A stretch of 64,000 bases of DNA from Anabaena subtropica FACHB-260. Its GTDB lineage: Bacteria > Cyanobacteriota > Cyanobacteriia > Cyanobacteriales > Nostocaceae. Each line of letters starts with the position of its first letter. The stretch's first letter is position 1. Position numbers and translations under genes: made by a program. Below are positions 48,420 to 56,641 of this stretch, in pieces. Below the pieces are notes generated by a model. That model saw only the letters and a list, made by a program, of their open reading frames with translations. It had not been told where the DNA came from and did no database searches. Location: contig NZ_JACJRF010000013.1 of assembly GCF_014697105.1 (NCBI RefSeq), forward strand, positions 1 to 64,000. The letters run 5' to 3'.

Positions 48420-48434
48420 TATCGAAATTCGATA
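48420..48434. promoter_or_regulatory. Perfect 7-1-7 palindrome upstream of chrA
   Basis: TATCGAA-A-TTCGATA is a perfect dyad with its right end 38 bp before the chrA GTG, next to a possible -10 hexamer TATATT (48433-48438). It has the size and symmetry of an operator for a dimeric repressor. No regulator gene is adjacent. Confidence 0.45.
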
Positions 48435-48472
48435 TATTAATCCTGTCAACATATTTAAATAGGAAAAATATA

Positions 48473-49684
48473 GTGGCACAGGAAGCTGATGATATTCACA
48501 AAGAGCCAGAAACTCTTTCCTATAATGCTCTCACTAGCAGCCAGCAGCAGCAGCGATTAAAAGAACTGGCGCTGGTATTTTTGCGTTTGGGGGCGATCGC
48601 TTTTGGTGGCCCGGCTGCCCACATTGCCATGATGGATAATGAGGTGGTGAATCGCCGTCAGTGGATGAGCCGTCAGAAACTGCTGGATTTGCTGGGAATT
48701 ACAAATTTGATTCCAGGCCCCAACTCCACGGAATTAGCCATTCATATTGGCTACGAACGAGGCGGATGGCGTGGTTTACTAGTAGCGGGCAGTTGCTTTA
48801 TTGTCCCTGCCATGCTCATAGTTTGGATATTAGCTGCCATTTATGTCCGTTATCAGACAGTCCCGCAGGTGGAATGGCTACTCTATGGCATTAAACCTGT
48901 AATTATTGCGATCGTGCTTCAGGCTCTGTGGAATCTAGGTAAAAAGGCAGCTAAAGATATACCGACAAGCATTGCTGGGGTGTTAGCCATAGCCGCCTAC
49001 TTTGCAGGATTAAATGAAATTTTGCTGCTGATTCTGCTGGGTATCGCTGTCATGGTAGTGAAAAATTGGCAAAACAGAGGAAAAATAAGCGGAGCATTCT
49101 TATTGCCTTTTTCAGGTTTTCTAGCTCAAATCGGTACGACAACAGCAGTAGTCACATCAGTCAGTTGGGTGAATGTCTTTCTCTTCTTTCTCAAGATTGG
49201 CTGTGTTCTCTATGGTAGTGGTTATGTGTTGTTGGCATTCCTGCAACGGGATTTAGTTGAGCGCAACCAGTGGCTGACATCACAGCAGCTTTTGGATGCG
49301 GTAGCAATTGGGCAGTTGACACCGGGGCCTGTGTTTACTACCGCCACATTTATCGGTTATTTGTTAGCAGGAAATGCCGGAGCGATCGCCGCTACAGCCG
49401 GAATTTTCCTACCATCTTTTGTGCTAGTGTGGATGGTTAACCCTTGGGTGACTAAGTTACGTCAATCTCCCTGGGCTAGTGGATTGCTCGATGGTGTGAA
49501 TGCAGCTTCTCTGGGATTAATGGCAGGAGTTACCTATACATTAGGACAAGCGGCGTTAATTGATTGGTTAACCATTATCATGGCAATTGTGAGTGCGATC
49601 GCTGTATTCCGATTCAAAATCAACTCTGCCTGGTTAGTCCTAGCAGGAGGAGCGATCGGATTTGCCTCACACATATTGAACTGA
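48473..49684 (+). CDS. chrA: Chromate transporter ChrA
   Basis: This long-chain CHR family protein has 403 residues and two homologous halves. The first half has FLRLGAIAFGGPAAHIAMMD and ITNLIPGPNSTELAIHIGY; the second has FLKIGCVLYGSGYVLLAFL and AIGQLTPGPVFTTATFIGY, the duplicated PGP motifs of chromate transporters. About ten membrane helices are present. It is thought to expel chromate, or to move sulfate-like anions in cells not exposed to chromate. The start is GTG at 48473. A perfect palindrome lies upstream, suggesting specific regulation. Confidence 0.93.
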   Translation: MAQEADDIHKEPETLSYNALTSSQQQQRLKELALVFLRLGAIAFGGPAAHIAMMDNEVVNRRQWMSRQKLLDLLGITNLIPGPNSTELAIHIGYERGGWRGLLVAGSCFIVPAMLIVWILAAIYVRYQTVPQVEWLLYGIKPVIIAIVLQALWNLGKKAAKDIPTSIAGVLAIAAYFAGLNEILLLILLGIAVMVVKNWQNRGKISGAFLLPFSGFLAQIGTTTAVVTSVSWVNVFLFFLKIGCVLYGSGYVLLAFLQRDLVERNQWLTSQQLLDAVAIGQLTPGPVFTTATFIGYLLAGNAGAIAATAGIFLPSFVLVWMVNPWVTKLRQSPWASGLLDGVNAASLGLMAGVTYTLGQAALIDWLTIIMAIVSAIAVFRFKINSAWLVLAGGAIGFASHILN

Positions 49685-49690
49685 AGTCTC

Positions 49691-49795
49691 TTATCTCCTC
49701 TGTGTGCCAAACACACGCCACATCACAAAAACCGTCAAACCCAAATATGCTGATACAGTCAGCCATTCTTGCCAGCTACCAGATAAATAATTCAT
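49691..49795 (-). CDS. Candidate 34-residue single-helix membrane peptide
   Basis: This short frame encodes 34 residues that begin MNYLSGSWQEWLTVSAYL and continue GLTVFVMWRVFGTQRR. One hydrophobic helix (about 10-26) is followed by a positively charged end, which predicts the N-terminus outside and the C-terminus in the cytoplasm. The pattern of Trp at the interfaces and the RR tail resembles the small subunits of photosynthetic or NDH complexes, but it is none of those I can recognise (PsbX, PsbY, PsaM, PetL, PetN). It converges with chrA, the stop codons lying 6 bp apart. No strong ribosome binding site is seen. Confidence 0.45.
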   Translation of the reverse strand: MNYLSGSWQEWLTVSAYLGLTVFVMWRVFGTQRR

Positions 49796-49963
49796 CAGTA
49801 AAAATGCGGTAAACTACCATAAAATCTCTGCTTATCTCCATCCTACGCCCTCAAGCTATCAGTATATTCCTCATTGAAACTGCCATAAATTTCTGCTATT
49901 TTTCCGGAATTGCCAGAAAGGGCGTGGTATTACCTATCAGTACAACGAATTATACAGAACTTC

Positions 49964-50030
49964 TATATCGAACCTTTGGGGAATATATCCCCACTGCACA
50001 AAAGCCTGGTTATAATCACCAGGCTTTTGT
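49964..50030 (+). ncRNA. Possible small RNA with intrinsic terminator
   Basis: Two hairpins follow each other: GGGGAATATATCCCC (49978-49992) and AAAAGCCTGGT-TATAATC-ACCAGGCTTTT (50000-50028). The second is a perfect 11-bp stem ending in a short T-run. No coding gene ends here: chrA stops 316 bp upstream. So this terminator must serve a non-coding or very small transcript, or prevent read-through into the SDR gene. The 5' end of such an RNA is not known. Confidence 0.4.
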
Positions 50031-50108
50031 CTGTGATATCTCCCTGTGGTAGCAAACAGCGTACTCACATTTTTCAGTAAATTAACAATAGGCTATCTTT
50101 AGGACGTT

Positions 50109-50924
50109 ATGACTTCTGCAAGAATTGAAGATGTGGTATTGGTTGTTGGTGCGACAGGTGGAGTAGGGCAAATTGTCGTCGGAAAGCTATTGGAGAAGGG
50201 CGTGAAGGTTCGGATTCTTACGCGGAGCGCCGAAAAAGCCAAAAAGCTGTTCAATGACAAAGTGGAAGTTTTTGTTGGCGATATCCGCGAACCCAACACA
50301 CTCCCGCCAGCAGTTGCTCAGGTCACCCATATTATATGTTGTACAGGCACTACAGCTTTTCCCTCCGGTAGATGGGAGTTTGATCCAGAACCCAACTTAT
50401 TTGAATGGGGTAAGATTCTTCTAGATTCCGACTATAGAGAAGCAAAGGCAAAAAATACCCCAGCCAAGGTTGACGCAGAAGGTGTAAGTAACTTAGTCGC
50501 CGCCGCACCCCGAAATTTGAGCAGGTTTGTGTTTGTATCCTCTGTGGGAATTCTCCGTAAAGATCAGCCACCTTTTAGTATTTTAAATGCTTTTGGCGTG
50601 CTAGATGCTAAACAAAAGGGAGAGGAAGCAATCATCAATTCGGGACTACCTTATACGATTATCCGCCCAGGACGTTTGATTGATGGCCCCTATACCTCCT
50701 ATGACCTTAACACCCTCCTGAAAGCCACCACAGGCGGTAAGCTAGATGTAGTCATTGGCAAAGGTGACACCCTAGCTGGTGATGCTAGTAGAATTGATGT
50801 TGCCACAGCTTGCGTGGAATCTATTTTTTATTCAGCCAGTGAAGGGCAAGTTTTTGAACTAGTAAATAAGGGAAACAGACCACCTACAATTGATTGGGAA
50901 AGACTTTTTTTTCAATTAGGATAG
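50109..50924 (+). CDS. Atypical short-chain dehydrogenase (NAD(P)-binding, SDR a5-like)
   Basis: This 271-residue Rossmann protein has the nucleotide-binding motif VVGATGGVGQIVV at 12-24 and an Arg-rich second strand VRILTRSAEKAK that favours NADP. Later parts match the NmrA/Ycf39-like atypical SDRs: FVFVSSVGI and LPYTIIRPGRLIDGP. The Tyr-x-x-x-Lys dyad is not in the usual place, so it may act as a binding protein or use other chemistry. Relatives occur in cyanobacteria and chloroplasts. It is transcribed alone. Confidence 0.8.
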   Translation: MTSARIEDVVLVVGATGGVGQIVVGKLLEKGVKVRILTRSAEKAKKLFNDKVEVFVGDIREPNTLPPAVAQVTHIICCTGTTAFPSGRWEFDPEPNLFEWGKILLDSDYREAKAKNTPAKVDAEGVSNLVAAAPRNLSRFVFVSSVGILRKDQPPFSILNAFGVLDAKQKGEEAIINSGLPYTIIRPGRLIDGPYTSYDLNTLLKATTGGKLDVVIGKGDTLAGDASRIDVATACVESIFYSASEGQVFELVNKGNRPPTIDWERLFFQLG

Positions 50925-51061
50925 TAATTCGTAATTAAAAGACTGTTTGAAAAGTAAATCTGAAGTCTGGTGTGTTGCGTCCATAAAAATATTTGAGGCT
51001 TTAAGCGAATGAAAATTAGCCGTAACGCATCATTTTAGCCTTGCCATGCACCACTAATTTT

Positions 51062-51637
51062 TCAATTAAAACTCAAATAACTAAAAACATCTTCTACTGT
51101 TAATTGCCAATTTACTAATACACTCAAAACAGGTAAAATATGTTTCCCAGCTTTGATTTCTGGTAATTGATCAGGCTGAAAAATCATGATTGATTCATCG
51201 TCTGGGTCAAGAAACCAACCTAACTTTGTACCATTTTGTATAGAAAACATTATTTTACGGATAACCCGATTAGGGGATTGTTCTGGAGAAAGAATTTCAA
51301 TAATCCAATCGGGAGGAATTTCAAATTTATTGGCAATCCTGCCATTAGGACGTAAAGGAATACGCGACCATTCAAAAACAGCAATATCTGGGACTATAGA
51401 AGTTTCCGAAAATGTGCAGCGTAACTCAGGAAATGCGTAAGCTAATTTTTGTGGTTTACCAATTTCATTAATAGCTGTCACCAAACTACTTTGTAAGGTG
51501 CTGTGTTCTCCTTGAGGCATCAGTTTTTGGTAGATTTTACCGTCAATATATTCACTGGCTGGCTTAGTTTCTGGTAATTTCAGAAACTCCTCTAAGGTCT
51601 TGTTGGCAAAGACTGGAGTTGATAACGACATAAGCAA
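51062..51637 (-). CDS. Uma2 family (DUF820) putative endonuclease
   Basis: This 191-residue restriction-endonuclease-fold protein belongs to the DUF820/Uma2 family, which is greatly expanded in filamentous cyanobacteria. Motifs are ASEYIDGKIYQKLMPQGEHS with the family Gly-Glu-His, the catalytic-like SIVPDIAVFEW (PD) and WIIEILSPEQS (E-x-S). The true substrate is unknown. It lies 131 bp downstream of moeB on the same strand and may be independent. Confidence 0.85.
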   Translation of the reverse strand: MLMSLSTPVFANKTLEEFLKLPETKPASEYIDGKIYQKLMPQGEHSTLQSSLVTAINEIGKPQKLAYAFPELRCTFSETSIVPDIAVFEWSRIPLRPNGRIANKFEIPPDWIIEILSPEQSPNRVIRKIMFSIQNGTKLGWFLDPDDESIMIFQPDQLPEIKAGKHILPVLSVLVNWQLTVEDVFSYLSFN

Positions 51638-51767
51638 TTACTCCTAAAACAATCCCAGCAAAAAAATATTGACTATTATTCAAATTATGCAATGTTAGAT
51701 TACAGAAAAGGGGAAATTCACAACTTTGAATTTCCCCTGCTTGTTCTCTACATTACGACTATTGGTC

Positions 51768-52940
51768 TTAATATTCAGGAACGGATGGGTCTATTTCCCG
51801 ACTCCAAGCGGTGATTCCGCCTTTGACGTTTGTTCCCACAATCCCTGATTCCTTGAGGATAGCTAGGGCTTTCGCCGATCGCCCGCCCAATTTACAATGA
51901 GCTATTAAGCGGTGTCCGTTGAGTATTTCCTTAACCTTGGCTACACCATTACCATTTTCAATGTCTGGTAAAGGAACTAATACAGAACCAGGAATCTTGG
52001 CAATTTCATACTCGTTGGGGTTACGCACATCTAACAGGACAAAATCCTTCGCCCCACTATCCAGCAATTCCTTGAGTTGGGTAACTGTCATTTCTTGAAT
52101 TTCTTGCATTTTTTGCGCCTCGGCTGCTTTGGCTTGAGGAATACCACAGAATTGTTCGTAATCTATCAGCTTTTCAATAACTGGACGTATGGGATTAGGA
52201 CGCAATTTCAACTCGCGGAATTTCATATCCAAGGCGTTGTATAGCAACAATCTACCACTGAGAGTATTACCGTTGCCCAAAACAATTTTGACTGTTTCTG
52301 TGGCTTGAATTACACCGATAATTCCTGGCAAAATTCCTAATACTCCACCTTCTGCACAGGAGGGAACTAATCCTGGTGGTGGTGGTTCTGGGTATAAGTC
52401 GCGGTAGTTCGGCCCGCCTTCGTAGTTAAATACTGTGGCTTGTCCTTCAAAGCGGAAAATTGAACCGTAGACATTGGGTTTATCTAACAATACGCAAGCA
52501 TCGTTAACTAGGTATCTGGTGGGGAAGTTATCTGTACCATCCACGACAATATCGTAAGGTCTGATAATATCTAGGGCATTTTCGGAACTGAGACGAGTTT
52601 CGTAGAGGTCAACCTGACAATAGGGGTTAATCTCGTGAATGCGATTCTTCGCAGATTCAATTTTGGGTTTACCTACCCAGGATGTTCCGTGAATAACCTG
52701 GCGTTGCAAGTTAGAAGTATCAACCACATCGAAATCAACAATCCCGATGCGTCCAATACCTGCGGCTGCTAAATATAACAGTAGTGGTGAACCTAGTCCC
52801 CCAGTACCGATACATAATACACTGGCAGCTTTGAGGCGTTTTTGTCCTTCTACTCCCACTTCTGGCAAAATTAAGTGCCGAGAGTAGCGTTCGTAGTCGT
52901 CTTTGGTCAACTGGATATCTTCCAGATTGGGATTAAGCAT
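51768..52940 (-). CDS. moeB: MoeB/ThiF-type adenylyltransferase with rhodanese domain
   Basis: This 390-residue E1-like enzyme adenylates the C-terminal Gly of a sulfur-carrier protein and then passes sulfur through the rhodanese domain. The adenylation domain (about 12-270) has YSRHLILPEVGVEGQ, the ATP-binding GTGGLGSPLLLYLAAAGIG and VVDGTDNFPTRYLVND. The rhodanese domain (about 285-388) carries the active-site loop AHCKLGGRSAKAL. The order matches MoeZ/MoeR of actinobacteria and cyanobacteria. The JAMM peptidase gene lies 71 bp upstream on the same strand, a pairing seen in sulfur-carrier pathways. Confidence 0.9.
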   Translation of the reverse strand: MLNPNLEDIQLTKDDYERYSRHLILPEVGVEGQKRLKAASVLCIGTGGLGSPLLLYLAAAGIGRIGIVDFDVVDTSNLQRQVIHGTSWVGKPKIESAKNRIHEINPYCQVDLYETRLSSENALDIIRPYDIVVDGTDNFPTRYLVNDACVLLDKPNVYGSIFRFEGQATVFNYEGGPNYRDLYPEPPPPGLVPSCAEGGVLGILPGIIGVIQATETVKIVLGNGNTLSGRLLLYNALDMKFRELKLRPNPIRPVIEKLIDYEQFCGIPQAKAAEAQKMQEIQEMTVTQLKELLDSGAKDFVLLDVRNPNEYEIAKIPGSVLVPLPDIENGNGVAKVKEILNGHRLIAHCKLGGRSAKALAILKESGIVGTNVKGGITAWSREIDPSVPEY

Positions 52941-53011
52941 AGGAGTTTGAATGAGGAAGCGCGGATTATTGATTGTATCGAAAAATGATATCGGTCTTTA
53001 AACTTCAGTAT

Positions 53012-53500
53012 TTAAATTATGTTATCAATTATTTCTGATTGAAACTGATGATTGTCATCTAGACTCCAGCTAAGGATGTCGCTAGCTACACCATTTTGTA
53101 CGGAAACTATTATATATGAGTAACCAGCCCAAGCATAGAGGCGATCGCATTCTGAAGGTATAGCAGGATGATCAGGGTGAGAATGATAGATACCAATGAT
53201 ATTTAAGGCTTTATCACGTGCTTCCCTTTGTACCTGTAACATAATTTGAGGAGCGATCGCATATCTTCTTTTTAAAGAGGGAACCTGTGAAGATATATTT
53301 GCCTTGGTTATTTCTTGGCTAAAGTTATCTGCTTCTGTCTCCCAAGCGTTAGCGGTAGGTATCACTTCCACTACAGTTTTCACATCATCAGCTATATATC
53401 CCATCATCAACCCACAACACTCTTCAGGATAGACCCTTTCAGCATGGGTAAAGATAGTTTGCTGATGTTTTGGCAAGAGTTTGATAGTTGGTTGATTCAT
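53012..53500 (-). CDS. JAMM/MPN metallopeptidase (M67)
   Basis: This zinc-dependent JAB-domain peptidase has 162 residues if started at ATG 53500 (MNQPTIKLLPKHQ); ATG 53503 adds one Met. The JAMM motif is complete: Glu in YPEECCGLMMG, and HSHPDHPAIPSECD with HxH and Asp. Bacterial relatives (Mec+) free cysteine from a sulfur-carrier protein, and the MoeB-rhodanese gene follows 71 bp downstream, so a joint role in sulfur transfer is likely. The reading frame is open for a further 83 codons upstream through a 21-bp minisatellite (FGTKTFL repeats), which I do not include. Confidence 0.85.
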   Translation of the reverse strand: MNQPTIKLLPKHQQTIFTHAERVYPEECCGLMMGYIADDVKTVVEVIPTANAWETEADNFSQEITKANISSQVPSLKRRYAIAPQIMLQVQREARDKALNIIGIYHSHPDHPAIPSECDRLYAWAGYSYIIVSVQNGVASDILSWSLDDNHQFQSEIIDNII

Positions 53501-53551
53501 CATAAAAATGTGATCAATAGTCAAGCTTAACGTTCTAGTTTGAAAGTTTTT

Positions 53552-53782
53552 AGTTCCAAACGAGAATTTTCTAGTTCTAAACGAGAATGTTTTAGTTCCA
53601 AACAAGAATGTTTTAGTTCCAAACAAGAATGTTTTAGTTCCAAACAAGAATGTTTTAGTTCCAAACAAGAATGTTTCGGTTCCAAACAAGAATATTTCGG
53701 TTCCAAACAAGAATATTTCGGTTCCAAACGAGAATATTTCAGTTCCAAACAAGAATGTTTCAGTTATAAAGGAGAACTTTCC
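53552..53782. repeat. 21-bp minisatellite, 11 units, upstream of the JAMM gene
   Basis: The unit AGTTCCAAACAAGAATGTTTT is repeated 11 times without phase shift (231 bp); a worn half-unit may lie at about 53531-53551. Inner units 3-5 are identical, while outer units carry point changes (ACGAG for ACAAG; ATATTTC for ATGTTTT; first and last most diverged). Because 21 is a multiple of three and units lack stop codons in several frames, both strands show open frames across the array. It starts 50 bp upstream of the peptidase ATG, so it lies in its leader or promoter. Confidence 0.9.
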
Positions 53783-53849
53783 AGTTCTTAACTAAAACGG
53801 AAAAATAGTATATTAGTTTATAAGAATACGCAATGTGCAACTTTCCCTG

Positions 53850-53893
53850 AAACCTAACCCCCAACCCCTTCCCTACAAGGGAAGGGGAGAAAG
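53850..53893. repeat. CCTTCCCT palindrome repeat, copy 2
   Basis: The segment CCTAACCCCCAACCCCTTCC-CT-ACA-AGGGAAGGGGAG is a short palindrome of the same family as 16646-16674. A second, partial one follows (CTCCCTTTGCAAGGGAG, 53906-53922). Both lie between the minisatellite and the P-type ATPase stop codon. Confidence 0.55.
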
Positions 53894-53990
53894 AATCAAA
53901 ACTTCTCCCTTTGCAAGGGAGAGGTACTCTAGCGAGAAGCCGCTCCGCGTCTTTGGAGAGGGGTTTTAAGAATTGCAATGTATCACCGTT

Positions 53991-56204
53991 CTACCTCGGC
54001 GGGTCTTTGTGCATGAGGGGACGTAAACCATTTAACCCGGCTGCAATTGCTGAACCATTATGAACTACAGTTGCCGCTAGGGGATGCAGTCCTACGGTGG
54101 TCGCTAGTCCTAAAGCGGCTAAATTGGGAACAACGGCTAAACCGATATTTTGTTTAATTACTGCTTGGGTTTGACGAGCGATCGCTATTGCTTCGAGAAA
54201 ACTAGTTAAGTTATCATCCATCAAGACAACATCGGCTGTTTCTCTTGCCACCTCAGAACCACTACCAAAAGAAATGGCGACATCTGCATAGGCTAGGGCG
54301 ATGGAATCATTTAAGCCGTCGCCGGTAAACGCTACGGTTTTACCTGAATTATGTAATTTCTGGATGATTTCGGCTTTTTGTTCGGGAAATGCTTCTGCAT
54401 GGACTTGGGACAGGGGAAGATGCAATTTTTCAGCAACCGCTATAGCCCTTTGCTGATTATCCCCTGTCAGCAGATGTATTTCCATGCCGTATTCGGTTTG
54501 CAGTTTCTCAATCACGGCTGGACTTTCTCGGCGCAGGGGATCTGTGTAATAGATTACTCCTTGGAACTGCTGATTTACTGCCACATACAGTAAAGAATCA
54601 TGGGCAGAGATGCGACAATTGAGGTGCTTTGGACAATCTGCATGATTGCAACTATGTGGCTCATAAAGACAATCGAGGAGAATGCCACACTGACGCAAAA
54701 AGCGATCGCTCCCTACTATAACTTGCTCACCGTCAATTTCTGCTCGTACACCTAAACCAATTTCATACACAAATTCTTGCCTGGGCAGAATTTCTACATT
54801 TTGTCTGTTGGCGTAGCGTACCACAGCTTCGGCGACTGGGTGAGTCAAGCGTTGTTCGGCTGCGGCGGCCAGTGCTAACAGTCTTTGGGTAGATATTCTC
54901 CCTGTTACCGTCTCTACCTCTACAACTTCAATATCGCCTTTAGTCAAAGTGCCTGTTTTATCAAAAACTAATGTATCTACCTGTGCTAATTTTTCCAAAG
55001 CGCGTCCACTGCGGATAAGAACACCGTGTCTAGTAGCATGGTGTAAGGCGGCTAAGAAAGTTGTCGGTATGGAAACGCGGATACCTGTCACGAAATCAAG
55101 GGTGAGGATAGATGCAGCCCTGGCAGGGTTACGAGTGGCTGCGAATACCAACCCAGAAAAAATCAGCGCTGGTAATATGGCTTTGTCGGCAATAGTTGCC
55201 GCATAATTACCCATGCGGCTATCGTGAACGGGTGCTTTTTGTACTAACTCTATACTTGCACCGGCGCGGGTAGCCATTCCCACTCGTTCAGCTTGGATGT
55301 AAATTTCTCCTTCCCTCACCAGGGTAGAAGCATAAACCGCTTCTCCCACCTGACGTAAAACTGGCATGGCTTCACCAGTTAGTTTTTGTTGGTCGATTAA
55401 AGCTTTACCCCGTAATATTTGCCCATCCACGGGGATTTGTTCACCCGGATAAACTATTACTGTGTCTTGTGGTTGTACGTCTGTGGCGAGGACGTGTTTT
55501 TTCTGCCCATCTGCTTGTGCAATCCAAGTGTAATGTCCCAAAGAAGCGAGTAAATCGGCGGCGTGATTTTCCGTAACTCTAGCGGTGCGATCGCGGATCA
55601 TATCGCCAATTTCATGTAGCATCATCACCAAAGCTGGTGTTAATAGGTTTCCTTGGGCAGAAGTGAGAGCGATCGCTATAAAATCCAGACAATCTATATT
55701 TAATTTTCCTTTTTGAGTGATGCTAGTATAAGCGCGTTTAGCAATCGGTAAAGCTGCAAATGCCACCGTCGCTGCAATCATTACTCTGGGAATGGGAAAA
55801 CCTAAACCCAATAAAGCTAACAGCGTAGCAAAAGCTGGTAACTTCACCCCAGCATCATCTGTTTGTCCTAATTGTTGACTGTTAACTGTTGACTGTTGAC
55901 TGATTCTAGCCTCGTGCAGCAAACATACTAAATAAGCTTGCATTAACTCATCACTGCTACTAGATAGTTGATATTTAATAGCAACAGAAGTAGCCCAAAA
56001 ATTAACACGTACTTCTAAAATGCGACTGTCAGATTTTAGTAACTCTTGCAGATTTTGGGCATAGTAGGGGTCATGGGCTAACAAGGGAACGCGAAGTCTT
56101 ATTCTCCCTGGAATTTTATGTACCACACTATATTTGATTCCCGCAATGATACTTGATTCCTGAGATACTCGCTGACTGGTTTCCGGCTTGGTGGCGATCG
56201 TCAT
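53991..56204 (-). CDS. P-type metal ATPase without CPC motif
   Basis: This membrane pump of the P1B-like group has 737 residues from the ATG at 56204, which has an AGGAGGGGG ribosome binding site; an upstream ATG at 56276 is less likely. It has an HMA-like N-terminal domain (GRIRLRVPLL, VNFWATSVAIKY), actuator motif TGEAMP, phosphorylation site DKTGTLTKGD, and TGDNQQRAIAVAEK and GDGLNDSIALAYADVAI in the ATP domain. Where copper/zinc pumps have CPC, this one has VSIPTTF. A Cys/His insertion (HSCNHADCPKHLNC) lies in the nucleotide domain. Residues 127-134 (QSTVNSQQ) derive from a heptad repeat. It diverges from feoAB, so iron or manganese is a plausible cargo. Confidence 0.85.
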   Translation of the reverse strand: MTIATKPETSQRVSQESSIIAGIKYSVVHKIPGRIRLRVPLLAHDPYYAQNLQELLKSDSRILEVRVNFWATSVAIKYQLSSSSDELMQAYLVCLLHEARISQQSTVNSQQLGQTDDAGVKLPAFATLLALLGLGFPIPRVMIAATVAFAALPIAKRAYTSITQKGKLNIDCLDFIAIALTSAQGNLLTPALVMMLHEIGDMIRDRTARVTENHAADLLASLGHYTWIAQADGQKKHVLATDVQPQDTVIVYPGEQIPVDGQILRGKALIDQQKLTGEAMPVLRQVGEAVYASTLVREGEIYIQAERVGMATRAGASIELVQKAPVHDSRMGNYAATIADKAILPALIFSGLVFAATRNPARAASILTLDFVTGIRVSIPTTFLAALHHATRHGVLIRSGRALEKLAQVDTLVFDKTGTLTKGDIEVVEVETVTGRISTQRLLALAAAAEQRLTHPVAEAVVRYANRQNVEILPRQEFVYEIGLGVRAEIDGEQVIVGSDRFLRQCGILLDCLYEPHSCNHADCPKHLNCRISAHDSLLYVAVNQQFQGVIYYTDPLRRESPAVIEKLQTEYGMEIHLLTGDNQQRAIAVAEKLHLPLSQVHAEAFPEQKAEIIQKLHNSGKTVAFTGDGLNDSIALAYADVAISFGSGSEVARETADVVLMDDNLTSFLEAIAIARQTQAVIKQNIGLAVVPNLAALGLATTVGLHPLAATVVHNGSAIAAGLNGLRPLMHKDPPR

Positions 56205-56641
56205 GATTTCCCCCTCCTGGTGATGTAGCGATGTGATGGGTGGGAATTCATCCTGATAGAGATTTCCAAATCCCACGAAATAGTTATGTCAAGTCAAGCC
56301 CTTACGAGGAATCTAACTGTGAACATAAGTCTATTTAATACCGTTGCTGATTAATTTCTCCCCAACGCAATTATTTTTAAAGATTAGGTTAGGACAAAAA
56401 CAGCACCCATTCAGATGTTTGCTATTTACTCAAAATTTTTCCGATTTTTTATTAAATTTATTCAGAAAGAATTTAATTAAAAATTATTCTCAATAAACTT
56501 GAATAATATACTCGCTTAATTGCTAATATACATAAGTATCTTAGCTCAAATCTTCATCAGCAAACGCTGCAAATGAAACAACTGAGAGAACAGTATTGCT
56601 GTTGAATAATGTGTGGCCATTGTCAAGGGGTAGCATGAGTT
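56205..56641. promoter_or_regulatory. Divergent promoter region of P-type ATPase and feoAB
   Basis: This 437-bp region, AT-rich in the right two thirds, separates the ATPase and feoA starts. It contains a possible Fur box at 56479-56496. Shared regulation by iron is therefore plausible for both sides. No other repeats were noted. Confidence 0.5.
56479..56496. promoter_or_regulatory. Possible Fur box upstream of feoA
   Basis: AAAAATTATTCTCAATAA reads on the other strand TTATTGAGAATAATTTTT. It contains TGAGAATAATT, close to the 7-1-7 Fur consensus TGATAATNATTATCA. It lies 146 bp before the feoA ATG. The match is partial, and AT-rich surroundings raise the chance of coincidence. Confidence 0.35.

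Noticed and set aside
53552-53782. Possible CRISPR array
   Set aside because: Units are contiguous with no unique spacers, and no cas genes are nearby.
53540-53791. Long open frames on both strands over the 21-bp repeat
   Set aside because: They arise because the unit length is a multiple of three; the JAMM domain starts at MNQP, downstream of the repeat.
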